Shown here piece by piece: positions 13,374 through 25,284 of a DNA stretch of 64,000 nt. Position numbers and translations under genes: made by a program. The notes under the pieces are model-generated. The model worked only from the letters and a program-made list of their open reading frames with translations. It did no database searches and was not told where the DNA came from. The stretch's first letter is position 1, and the number at the start of each line of letters is the position of its first letter. Source of the stretch: Amblyornis subalaris (lineage: Eukaryota; Chordata; Aves; Passeriformes; Ptilonorhynchidae); assembly GCA_018881555.1 (NCBI GenBank), contig JACAXG010000013.1:8594191-8658190 (forward strand), written 5' to 3'.

Positions 13374-16300
13374 ACACCAGGACAATCCTACACAAGCGAG
13401 TGTCTACAGCAAGGCAAGCTCTTTGCAGAGAAATTATTGCAATAGCTTTGAGGAAAAAAATCCAAGTGAGCTTCTTTGGGGACTTTATTCAAACATGGAG
13501 CGCGGTCCTAAGCTGGTTGCACGTCTTTGATGTTGATGCTCGGCCAGCTCCTCCCCAGTGCAAAGCCTCAGGCAAGGGCTCCAACAAGAGAGGTTCTTCC
13601 AATGCTCTGAAAGCTAAATTGAAACTAAGTTATTGAAGTTATTAAACTTTAAGAAGGTGCAAGTGTATGTGCTAGCTAGGTACTTTTTGATAAGTATATA
13701 CTATTAATAGCACTTTAAAAAACCCAACTCAAGATCTGTGGTATAGGTATTTTTCAAGATACTTTTAACTTTACTTATTATGAGATTAATGGATAGGGGC
13801 AGTTTGAAACTGGTACATTAATTTTAATCACTTTATCTCAGTTTGTATTAATGAGAGAAAAATGGGAAAATCCTACAGGAAGATATGAGAATATATGCCT
13901 TATATACATTAAAGGCATATGTGGTGATTACGCATTTTGTGTTCAAAAATTCTTGCTAAGCACTGGAAATAACTGACAACTGAATTTATCAGGTAGACAC
14001 AGCAACGCACCGGGCAGGGCAGTGATATCTGTAACCGTGGCACTGCCACTTCTCTATTAGGTTAAGCAAGTTCTGAAATAAATCTGGGAAATGAAATAAT
14101 TGTATTTCTTTCCATGAAGACCTTCCTGTGTGCATATTGGGAGAGTACTGGGATATGTTTGCCTATGCTTTTACCATGAGTGCAGTCTTACGAGCATGTT
14201 ATGGATTTGTTTCATACACTCGAGTGTTTGGTTGCTGCTGAATGACTCAGATCAATCATATCACTTTTCAAGTGCCTTTGGTATAAATTTTTTTTTTTTC
14301 TTTAATTTATAGGCTTGAGACTTAGGGCTCTGTGCTACTTCCTCGCTGGCCTTGAAGCTAGCAGGTGCTCTTCTTTTCTAGCCTGACCTCTCTCCCNTGC
14401 TCTCACTGTAAGCTCATTGCCATAGCCCGAGGCTGGAAAAGCCTGACAAGGGTCTGCCCTGGAACTGGTGTCAGGATATTAAATGGAACAAGGAAAGAAC
14501 TTTTTATGGGAGTGACACCCCTGTGAATCTGACCGGGGGCACCACCTCTCTGCCCACCCACATTAGGGCTGTGCATTATCCGCCTGAGGACCAGAACCCN
14601 CCGTTAGTCACTGCTAATGACGCACCGAGTGCAGGGCAGGCTGAGGGCTGCTGCCNTCCTGCTGGGTTTGTGCTTCCTCATCAGGCAGCCCCAAGGTGAT
14701 TTAACATGATGGGATGGGATGAGCTCTCATCACTAGGAAGCCTACAAATGTTTGTAGTTATAATTAGGAAATGTTCTAACACTCCTATTAGCCTGATTGA
14801 TGTGAAGTCTTGGTTAGGCAGAAAACTGATTTTTCCCCAAGTGACTGCAATAGAAGATCCATTTAGTTTGAAATGGAACTTAAAAGGAGTGCAAATTACT
14901 GATGATCCCTGTAACCAATGAACAAATGATTAGGTGCATCTTCTAGGGTTTGTAGNGATGGGAGAAACCCCCACATGAGGATGCGTCTTATGGGAGGGTG
15001 GCACTTTTTTATCCTATAGGTAGGACCACAGCAGTGTCTGGAGGGGTACAGCCGCTGTGGTCTGTCCCACACCAGGCTGTGCCACCTATCCAAAGCAAAG
15101 CTGGATGACACTGCCCCATCCTTACCCACTATCAAATTTAGGACATGTCTGTCCTTAAAGGACAAGATCATTCTAAAATTGTGAGCACACAAAAAGCTAG
15201 GCTGGTTTTACCAGCGCCCTGACACAGGTGTGTAATTCAGGACCCAGGCTGGTGTTTGTGTGGTGTCGAGCTGCCCTTGCAGCCTCGGGTCAATGCTATT
15301 TCCGATGTCTCTGTACNGCCTTCCATGGCACCACGAAGATGTGCCCTTGCTGACCTAACAGAGGGATAAAGAAATCTGCTCTCNTTTTAATATAATTCTG
15401 GGAGAAAATGGCAGCTTTTCAGAAATAAAATGGTTTCTGTTCAAGGTTTACCCAGTACAAATGCACCGGTGATGCGGCTGTAGCTGTGCTCTGCGGCTCG
15501 GCACAATGCAAAGTTTCTGACCTAAAGAAGAGCTTGTGTGCCCAAAAGNTTTTTTGTTCTTCAGGTGTATTCACCGGTTTTATAAAAGCTCGTAGCTCTC
15601 CATGCAAACCTTGCTGTCTATACCATGAATTAAACTCCGTGTTCAAAAGGACATGATGCTGACCTTAAACCCCTCGCAAACCTGTTAATTTTACACAGAC
15701 TGAAGAAGATATATAGAACCGGGGTGGATCATGCTTCACTTGTACACAGGCAAAGAAAGTTCTGTAATATAATCAAAGGACAAAAATGAACTCTAAGTAG
15801 AGGCAATACAGCCACAATGACAGTTATTGGACACCACTTTGTCCCATGATTATTTATGTATTAGTTGAAGCCACAATAATGTTAAAGTCACCCTCACTAA
15901 ACATACAACGCTTTGTATTTTGACAGCACTTCATAAACATTAATGAATTAAGCTGAAGTAAACACTTCTNTAATATCAACCTTTCCTGAACTGATCTGCA
16001 AAGGCAGATTAAAGGCAATGAGGACCATATTGCAGTTCAAGCACAAAAAACCCCTCATCACCTGTTCAGAACTTGAAGGGAAAAAAATTTGGACATTCTG
16101 TATGCTGCAGACCCATTAATGAAGTATCAGAAGTTACTTTTATGTGCCTTGTCATTTGAACATTACACTAATGTAGGGTAAGAAAGGTCAGGATAAAAAT
16201 ANGGTTCGAAAGGACCTTGCAAAGCTCAATAATTTTGAACTTACAGTGATAGAGAAAATCTGTGCTTANGTGCTTGGGGGAAAAAAAAGGAAATTTTATC

Positions 16301-19300
16301 CCTAGTTAATCTCATATGTCACTGGTTAGTTGTCAAAATCCAGATGCTGCCACCTTCAGGGTTTATATTCATGTAAAAATAACCCAAGGTGTGAACCAAT
16401 ACAGCACAGCAGCAAGTGATGTGAGCGATGTGGTGNTGGCCAGCAAACGTGCCAAATCGGGGGGTTTTGATGTCTCTAAGGAAGGTGTGCAGAACTGCTT
16501 CCTGGCCATGGGGGTTTTGGCAGCAGCAACTTTTTGGGTGACCCCCGGGCTCAGCAGGGGCAATGCNCCCTTTGCCTGAAGCCCCTGGTCCCAGTCTGTG
16601 CCCCCAGCCATGGACAGAGTCAGAGAGCACCAGGCTGGCTGTAGGAGGGGCAAAGTATTCACAGGCAAACATTTTAGAGTCCTTCACAAAAAAAGTGCTA
16701 CTTGTCTGAATTTTGGCCAAGTAAAACTCAAATATCTGAAAGTTTTTCTGCTGAACATGCAGGAACTCCTGAAAGCAAACTTAATTCCCAAAAAAATACA
16801 GACAAAAAACTTTCTTAGCATCTTAATGATCCCTTTGGGAAAGCTGGCCAAGTCAGACAGTAACATTCAGTAAATCCTTGTTATCTGTGCTTGCTTTACT
16901 AATGAGCCTGAGTATCATATTTAAATCCCTGTAGCTGTGTCTCATATATTGGCTGCAGTGAAAATAAAATATTTCCATTCAGCATTTGGTGTATATCACG
17001 GGCAGCTCNGCTGGGCTCCCAAAATGCCTTCACTGTTATTAGTGTGTTGTGGGCCTTTGAATGGTCACTGTGATGGATAGGATGGTGAAAGCCATCAGAG
17101 GGCAACATTTCAAACCCCAAATGCTACAGCTATTGGAGGGTAATTGAGATACTGTGTATTTACACAGGTCTGNCTCAGAAATATTCCTTTAGCAAAGGCT
17201 ACATTTGATTAAAGGCTTTCCTCCTCGGATCAGGACAAAGGCAAATTCAAAGGGCAAGAGGAAAGAAATAGAAAGGGGAGCTGGAAAAATAAGATNGGAC
17301 ATTTCCAGTATAGCCCAGACAATGACTGGGGGTATTGTTTGGAAGCAGATGGATGAGACTCCGTTTTGGAGGAGGGGTTTTTTAGTGATATGACCCACTT
17401 TCTTTGGATCAAATTGATCAAGAAACATTTTCCTGAGGGCTTAGGAATAAGCATTTGTTGGGTGATGTGTTTTGCTGCTTTTTCAAGCTGAATTAAGAGG
17501 ACCAAATTATTATTTGTAGATTTATGTAGGTCTGTGTCCCCTTAGGTCNTTAATAAAATCAACAGGCTCAGAGCTATGCTGAGGTTGTGTTTGGGAAGCT
17601 GTGCTTGGTCCCCCTGTCTTGAACAGGGGCTGAGACTGCTGTGAGGAAGACNACAGGATTTTAGAGGAAAAACACCCAGCCAGCCTAGCAGATAACTGTA
17701 TTTTTCACTTCCAACCTCTGGGAATACTCCTAAATGAGATGGAAAAAACAGCATGGGCTGCTGTGAGGAGGCTTGCAGGGAAGGTGTGCNTCCAAGTGAA
17801 TTGTTGGTTCTGAGAGCACAGGCTCTCTTTGTATGCAGGAGTTTTTATGTCCTGCTGCCTCATTATCTCAGTAACTTATTATAGTTTTATGTCTGTGTTG
17901 TGCTGCAAATGGACTGCCCATAATCCCCTTTTTATAGACTTAATCTGGTGGGTGATAAANGCCTATGGACTCAGCACAGCATCTTCCTCTTGGTGATGGG
18001 GACACTGTGTGAGCAATTCCCGGGCAAGCTGAAAACACCCCTCATGTCTGTATTTTAAAATCCCCTCTATTCCAATCTGACTTTAAATAGGTGCTGGTGC
18101 TGACATTTCTGTGTGAAATACAGCAGTGTGTTTACTCCTGGAAAGATCACCGCCAGCTGTCCTAGCTGCAGTATTCTGTATGCACACTGCGATAATCTAA
18201 TTAACATCCCCTCTGGAACTTGGAAGTTAACGTTGGACAAGACTCTAAAGCTGTTTTTTGAAGATTTTTGTAGCTTAGGTACTTACTGAGACAGGCTGGA
18301 TGAATTCTAGAAACTGCCTTCTCAAACATTCAGTGAAATAACTATTACGATTTCACATCACCTGTACACACAAGCCAGTTAATTTGTTTTCAGTGAACAT
18401 TTGTACAAGTGAATTATTCACCCATCTGCAATATTTATCTTTAAAATGACTAGACAATTCAGCTCTGTGTGGAGATGTGCCTCTGTATGAATTCATAAAT
18501 CCACGATCACTGGCAGGACATTTTCTGCAGCAGCTGATGATCTATTTATTCTCCCTTTTCTTCTCTCCAAGGGTTAGCCCAGGCCCTCCTGCTTTGACAT
18601 GAACTGCAAGCAAACAACTTGTGTAATATTTNATATTTCCTAGTTTGAGTATAAAGCTCCAACAATGCTTCCCACCACTGCAGCTTGTCAGGTGAGCAGC
18701 TCTCAGATTATTATAAAGCAGCAATTTTGTGTTAATTTTTTTCCTCTCACACTGCAGACGTAATGAGCAGAAGGGATTATGTGATGAGCTGAAATTACTG
18801 AGCTAAATGAGGAACNGAAAATGCAAATGTAGAGCCTTTGCTACTATTAATGGTCAGCTCTGAGCCTGCTAGCAGAGGGAATACTTTTGAGAGGGGGTGT
18901 NTCTTTCTGTTCGGAGATGCTCGAACCTCCCATACTCTGGGTCAGCACAAAGAGGACATAAAATCACTGGTCTAGATATTGAAAATAGCCAATATTTTCT
19001 TTACTGGGATTTCCCCAGAAGTGGGATTGCCCCAGGGTTGGCACTGCCCTTGGCAGGGAAGCAGGTGGAATTGCTCTGTGTTCAGATGGCCAGTGCTTTT
19101 CCTGGAGGAAAAACGGGAAGAATAGTACTGGCAATTGATAGTTGCCTAAAGTAATGATTCAGAAGGTTGTTTCAACAGCTTTACCCTAAGAGAGTCTGGG
19201 CTTTAAAGACCAGTGAGGATCTTATTTAAATGCCTTTTCTGTATGGTCATTAATAAAGCCATTCTTTGCCAGGGAAGATCCAATACGATGAGTTTGAGGG

Positions 19301-20929
19301 ACCCCATCATATGAGTCTGGAGATTTGGGGCTTGATCTCCACTTGTCTGCACTAGAGCAGTTCCAGCCAACTAAGCAGTAATTTCCACAACCTGAGGAAG
19401 TAGTCCTGAACATCCATGGTTCTGAAGAGCAAATTTGCTGAAGCACTTACTTAAGACACACATTCTGTGGATATACCAACACTTACTGAAGTGCTAAGGA
19501 CTGAGCAGTGCACTGAACTGTGCTGAGTGAGGGACAGCTGCTACCAGCAGTTAGTAAGTGTTACACTGACACTTGTGTCTAATCGCTGATATGCAGCATG
19601 CNAAGAACTGGGCCTGAATTTCCCTCCAAAGAGTCTCCTTCTTCAAGTATTTTTTTCATCCCTCTCCTGAAAAAAGAAAGAAAAGCAGGCTTCTCTGAGA
19701 CAAAAGTATTTTCTTCATCTGCAAAGGAAAGGTTGNATCTGCCCCAGCTTAAAATTATTCNGAAATGACTCNCAGATCTTACCTTGAAAGTGGTTTGCTG
19801 CATTAAAGAGACTTGTGAAGAAAGCAGCTAAACCACTGTTAACCTATTTCCACCGATTTTAGGATTCAAGTTCTGCTAATGCCTATGTACCCTTTGTTAA
19901 TGTCTGCATGGAGAANAGAGTGTTTTACACTTGAATTTAGTGTCTGAAAGTGAGAACAGTGCAGCTGCAGCTGCAGTTACACAGCAGAAACGATCATACC
20001 CACTCTGGCTCTGACTGTTAAGTACCCAGAAAATAACCTGGTAGAGAGTAGATAAGTTGTGACAGGAAAGATTTGCCTAGTAAAGGAAGAATCTAAATCA
20101 AAATTGTCCTCCATCAACTAGACACCAGCTTTTTAACCTGTGTAATTTTGTTCTCTGAGCTGCTGCTTTCTCTCCTGTGCCCCTGTCCATGCTGCTCTAA
20201 TTAGAAGGATAACTAACGGAGCAGCATGACATTGCTAACAGGGACATTGAAGTTTTAGTTGAACACGCAAATTAGCTTTGAAGTTTCCTGCAGTCCTAAA
20301 GATTTTATGGTAATTTTCCATTTCTGCATAGGCATATTTGCATTTTGCAACACAGTTTAGCTCTAATCATCTGTCAGGTGTNGCCAATCTGTTGTCAGTA
20401 GGGTAGAGCCATCAGCTTAGAGAGTTCTTAATATTACTTTGCCTGTTGTCTTTAATGGGCATCTGGAAGCTGGCTCCTGCGGACTGTTCATGGACCTTCC
20501 AGAGCAAAAAGTGCATCAAGGCATCAGTCTGACCTAGTGAACCTCCCAGACCAAGTCTGCAAAATACCACAGGCAACCAAGCAGTAGTATCTGACCACTA
20601 ATGCCTCACGGAGCATTCCTCATCTCCCACTCTTGTTTTTCCATTTCCCTTTGACCTGATCTGCTCAAGCACAAGGGATGGTGTAACCCCTGATTTCACC
20701 CACAGTTAGAGGCATCTATAGGTACTTTACAGGGCTATCAGTTGTATAAACACTTCTTCATTTGGCTACTGCTATTGGAAAATGAAGGAGCAAATTAAGA
20801 ATAACTTTACAGCATAAATTCTCTGGAAGTCTCCTCTCCTCAGCCAGGTTATGTTTTCATTACAGAGGCTGGTAAAAGGCTCTTGCTCCTTTGTTCTCCT
20901 GCTGTGTTGAAATGAAGGTTCTATTATAA
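13374..20929. other. Non-coding spacer, nothing recognised
   Basis: There is no supportable exon, RNA gene or intact element. A reading frame that begins in the preceding CR1 runs on to 13636, but its last part shows no family resemblance. The region contains a T run near 14288-14300 and a short GCAGCT repeat near 19960-19977. Many single N bases limit frame analysis. Confidence 0.6.
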
Positions 20930-21042
20930 TGGGGCTTTGAGCAACCTGGTCTAGCGGAAGGTGTCCCTGTCCATGGCAGGGGGTTGGAACAAGATGAGGT
21001 TTAAGGTCCCTTNCCGCCCAAACCATTCTACAGTTCCATGAA
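20930..21042 (+). mobile_element. CR1 3'-end fragment, sense orientation
   Basis: Only the last 110 or so bases of CR1 remain: 'ggggctttgagcaacctggt', 'ggaaggtgtccctgtccatg', 'ggggttggaacaagatgagg' and a decayed tail 'aaaccattctacagttccatgaa'. It lies about 290 bases from an oppositely oriented CR1, making an inverted pair. Confidence 0.93.
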
Positions 21043-21330
21043 TATTGAGCAATAAAATACATGGCACCTCTGTGACCTGTCTTTCACTTATTTGTCAGAC
21101 AGGGGTATTTTTTAGTGCTGTGTAGTATCCCTCTTCCTTTCAGCTGTCACATCCAAATTTCACAATGTCACAAATGTCACAAATTTCCTTTGCTTTTCCA
21201 AACTATCCCCACCGACTCAGCCCCATCTCTTGGTCAGTTTGCACATTGCCTCACCCAGTGAGCCTTGTCGGAGGTTCACTTCCACAAGGCAGCAGCAGAC
21301 TGACCCCAGTGCACCACTTCTTTACTACAT

Positions 21331-21611
21331 CATAGAGTCATAGAACAGTTTGTTTGGAAGGGACCTCAGAGCTCATCGCGTTCCAACCTCTGTGCCCTGA
21401 GCAGGAACATCTTCCACTAACCCAGGTTGCTCTGAGCCTCATCCAACATGGCCTTGAGCACTTCCAGGGATGGGGCAGCCACAGCTCCTCTGGGCAACCT
21501 GTGCCAGTGCCACACCACTCTCACAGTAAAGAATTTCCTCCTAATGTTTAATCTAAACCTACCCTCCTTCAGCTTAAAGCCATTCCCCCTTCTGTCACTG
21601 CATGCCCTTGT
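21331..21611 (-). mobile_element. CR1 3' fragment, antisense orientation
   Basis: The + strand reads the reverse complement of CR1. It starts at the element's 3' tail ('catagagtcatagaacag', 'tttggaagggacctcagag'), then passes through 'cttccagggatggggcagcc', 'ctctgggcaacctgtgccag' and 'agcttaaagccattccccc'. It is one of the two best-preserved minus-strand copies here. Frames on either strand through it are element remnants. Confidence 0.94.
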
Positions 21612-24600
21612 ACACCTATGTACATCTATGCCACTGGCTGAACACAANACGTGCCAGCGGCTCAAGGCATGCCCAGTGTGTCCCCCCTGCCCAGCAGCTT
21701 CNCTTTTACCTCCTGTAGCTCTCTACCCTTGCTTCCTTTGAAAGCTCATTCACTCTGACTGGGGCTTCTCCTTCTGCCCCATCCCTCTCCAGCCTCACAA
21801 TACAAAAGTCNCTTTCTTGGTCTCTGGGCACAATCTGCACCTCTTCAGACCACAGACGGCCAAGCTGTTTCCTTGTCCCCCCTCTGCTGGCCTCCTCTCT
21901 GCTGCTGCAACAGGATGGTATCTCCTGAGCCCTTCTTGTGGCTGTAGTCCTGTGAGTCAGTGGCACATTTTCCTGCCTCGCTGCCCAGCGTGTTTTCAGA
22001 TCATGCAAAAATTCATTCCAACTCACAGTTCCTCCTCCTGCAGCCCTAAGTGAACTGGGACCGGGTGCACTCACAGTCCAGACCTCATTTGTTATCCAGT
22101 TCCTTGTCCAATTGATNGTTTCACCAGCCTTGCTGTTTTAACAGCTCTGTTAAAGTTCNTGTAAATCCTATCTCCAGTCTCACTCTTGCTCTCTCTTGCT
22201 GTCCCTTTCTCAGAATTATAAATCAAACATTAATATTGATCAGCATTTAATGCCAGGCACAAAGGAAAATCTGCTTTCATGTGACANGAACTATTAATAA
22301 AACGTTAATGAGGGCAAAGAAGAAGGTTGCAAACATGATGGCCAGCCTATCTCTTTCCTCCTGCTCCAACACAGGAGTAAGGCATCCCTGCCTTAGGCAG
22401 GGGTNTGGGCTTTCAGCTGCATTGAAATTTGGATTTGACTTTTAAATCCAGATTTGGAAAAACTCAAGGGACTTATTACTCAAAAGGATTGACTGATAGA
22501 CCTCAGGTGCTTTTATCCTCTGTATACACAGGATGCTTTCTCAAATACTGCTGCTCTGAATTTTAACATCAAATCATTCTATCAAAATTGGACATGTTAA
22601 ANACTTCCAAATGCTGTGCCTCATTTAGGCAGACATTTCCTCATGTTTTGCTATGTGTTCCCCATGAAAGTACAGTCATATTTCTAATGGGATGGACTGG
22701 TGCTCAGAAAGCATCAACTGAGCTCAACTAGTCAGAGGGACTTTGACAGATGAGTGCCCGTGGGTTCAGACAGAGATGGGCTTTNTGGAAGTGGCTCATC
22801 AGGAAACTCTCACATATGACTCAGATGCTGAAAGTGCCTTCTCGTTATTCCCCTATTAGTTTGAGAACATGGTGAGGGAGAAAATAAGGAACTCAGGTGT
22901 TAAGCAAAGAACCAGAAAGTTAAATGCAGTTAAATCTGTTTGGAGGATTCTGAAATAAGTCAGAGCACCTTGGCTTCCTTTTAACCACAGCAGAAAGATC
23001 TCATCTGAGCTGCAGCAAGACAAGCAACCTCACCCTCTGCTGTGTAAGGTAATCCAGACATAACGCNAAGAGAAAATAGAAAGGTAGGAAAAACGAAAAA
23101 TGGAAGAGGAATACAGGATGAGAAGGGCAGAGGACCCAAAGAGAGGACAAAGAATACAAACATAATCAGAATTGCATCTATAAAATAAAAAGACCTAAGA
23201 GTATTCTGTTGTGGAATTAGTTTGTTCTGGGTAGATTGTTGAGCAACTCCACCATATATATGCAGCTACTCTGGCTACACAAAGGCAGTGCTGAATGCCC
23301 TCCTGGTGCATTGGGTTTGATGCTCTCCTGGGTTACACCTGCCTTTGATGTGGTTTATGCAGGTGTGTGTGAGGGAAGAAGATGTACTCTGAGAGCAATT
23401 GTCAACTAATAACAGTATATAAGAAAAATAGGGCTCAAAAGATTATGAGAGCTGCCTAATCTGAAGATCTATCATTGTACTTCAAACATCAGATCCTGCT
23501 AGGAAAAAGAGCTACTCCTGGCTTTTTTTTTTACCATGAACTTTGAAGAAGCTTCAGTGTTTACCAGTATCTGCTNATTGTTTGATCTTCAAGTTAAGTG
23601 TAGCCCCTGATAGATTTATGAGCTGCTGAAAGAAAGAGGAGTTATATTTCTACCACACTATGGAGTAACTAAAAATGCTGCAGTCCTCTAAATCATTATT
23701 GCTTGTTAGGGAAACTTTTGTTTTCACTGCTGCTGGATGACAGTTCATTTTAATTTTGCTTTCTGAGGATCCTCTCCATCAATGACCTGCAGTCTGTGTA
23801 AGTGGGAATATAAAGCAATTGACATGAAATCAATATTAATTCAGGAGTGTGTTGGATTTTTTCCTCCTTTTCTAACAGGTATTTATCAGGATGTTATGNC
23901 CTGGCAGGCTGAAGCAGATGAGCTTCCAAATGCAGGGCCCTGGGGCTCAGAAGGATGCTTTGGGCCATGGTTGTGTTGTGTGCTCAGCTACATATCAAGA
24001 TTAAATGCTGGTTTTGTGTTCTTGATTTTTATCAAAACTGGTCACTGCAGTTATTTCCAAGACTTAGAGAAACCAGTCTAAGCTTCACAANTGTTTCACT
24101 CAGATATCTCTAGAGAACTTCTTGGTTTTAGTCAGTGTTCGAGTGAGTGTGGGTTTGGCCTGTTTTTATTTTCTTTCATTTTAGGTGGAAGTCAAGGTAG
24201 AGAAAAATACAGGTTTGGTTACTTGNATTTTTGGTGATGTTTTCTAAGCAGGCCTAAAGCAGAGTTTGTCACTTGTGAACTTAGAATCAGGAGTAGACTT
24301 TCCAGCCATCACAGCAGAGATATTAGAGCAAATTTAAAAGGAAGATCGAGCAGATATTCTGATATTTTATTGAGGTTTCTCCTCACATGTAAGAGGTGAA
24401 GTGGAAGGAATCTCAGAGATTTGGGAAAGAAAAGCTAATACCTATGGATCAGTTTATCACTGCAGGACGCCATATATGTTCGTTATGCTGAAGGCTAAGC
24501 TATGAACAATTTCCTATTTAAAGACAAGAACACAGTATTTAACATTGATTTGAAGCAGGTAGCACTGGAAGGGGTCCAAGACGAACTTGTTGTGCAAAGA

Positions 24601-25021
24601 GCAATGATACAAGATGGTTTTAGGGGCAACATCTCAGGAGACTGAAGGGAAAAAATGCATAAATGCAGATAACAGGGGAAAACCTTCCAGNCTTTGATCA
24701 AGCACTAAGCTAAAGAGTCAGCCTTGTCAGCAGAGGTTTGAGNTCAGAAGCTTTAGGGTTTATTTTTGGCTTTGCAACTTTTTTTTTTTAGTCTTCAGCA
24801 AGTTGTTTTATTGCTTTCAGCCTCAGTTTCCCACACTTGAAAATGGCATTCGTGGTACTGTCTCCCTTAACAGCACACTTTGCTACCTATTTAATAAAAG
24901 TGTGCAGTAAAAGTTTATTACACTTTGTTGCACCCAGATAATGCTTTTCCAGTAGCTGTAACCAATGGGGGAAAATGGCCCATCATCCAAGGAGGCTGAT
25001 CATGGAGCATCTCTCTCATAA
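21612..25021. other. Non-coding spacer, nothing recognised
   Basis: A C/T-rich segment at about 21660-22080 gives a 122-codon minus-strand frame with N-interrupted codons and no recognisable domain; I treat it as composition-driven. The remainder is AT-rich without exon-like features. No RNA gene is evident. Confidence 0.55.
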
Positions 25022-25284
25022 GGGAGAGGAGAGGAGAGGAGAGGAGAGGAGAGNNNNNNNNNNNNNNNNNNNNNNNNNNNNNNNNNNNNNNNNNNNNNNN
25101 NNNNNNNNNNNNNNNNNNNNNNNNNNNNNNNNNNNNNNNNNNNNNNNNNNNNNNNNNNNNNNNNNNNNNNNNNNNNNNNNNNNNNNNNNNNNNNNNNNNN
25201 NNNGAGAGGAGAGGAGAGGAGAGGAGAGGAGAGGAGAGGAGAGGAGAGGAGAGGAGAGGAGAGGAGAGGAGAGGAGAGGAGAGG
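25022..25284. repeat. GGAGA pentanucleotide satellite interrupted by assembly gap
   Basis: A near-perfect tandem of the five-base unit GGAGA flanks both sides of an N run (25054-25203). About 32 bases are visible on the left and 80 on the right, with no base interruptions in the visible part. The strand is purely purine, so both strands give artificial open frames (EERRG-type repeats on +, SSPLL-type on -). The true copy number is unknown because the gap lies inside the array. Confidence 0.97.
25054..25203. other. Assembly gap (150 N) inside the GGAGA array
   Basis: This is a continuous run of exactly 150 N bounded on both sides by the same GGAGA repeat. The gap is where assembly across the tandem array failed. 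The length may be a library-based estimate and should not be read as the real size. Confidence 0.98.

Noticed and set aside
13184..13636. 150-codon plus-strand frame
   Set aside because: The first part is CR1 3' sequence and the remainder has no similarity I recognise, so there is no gene evidence.
21706..22074. 122-codon minus-strand frame next to a CR1
   Set aside because: The segment is C/T-rich on the plus strand. The product is low-information, includes an N codon and shows no domain or exon flanks.
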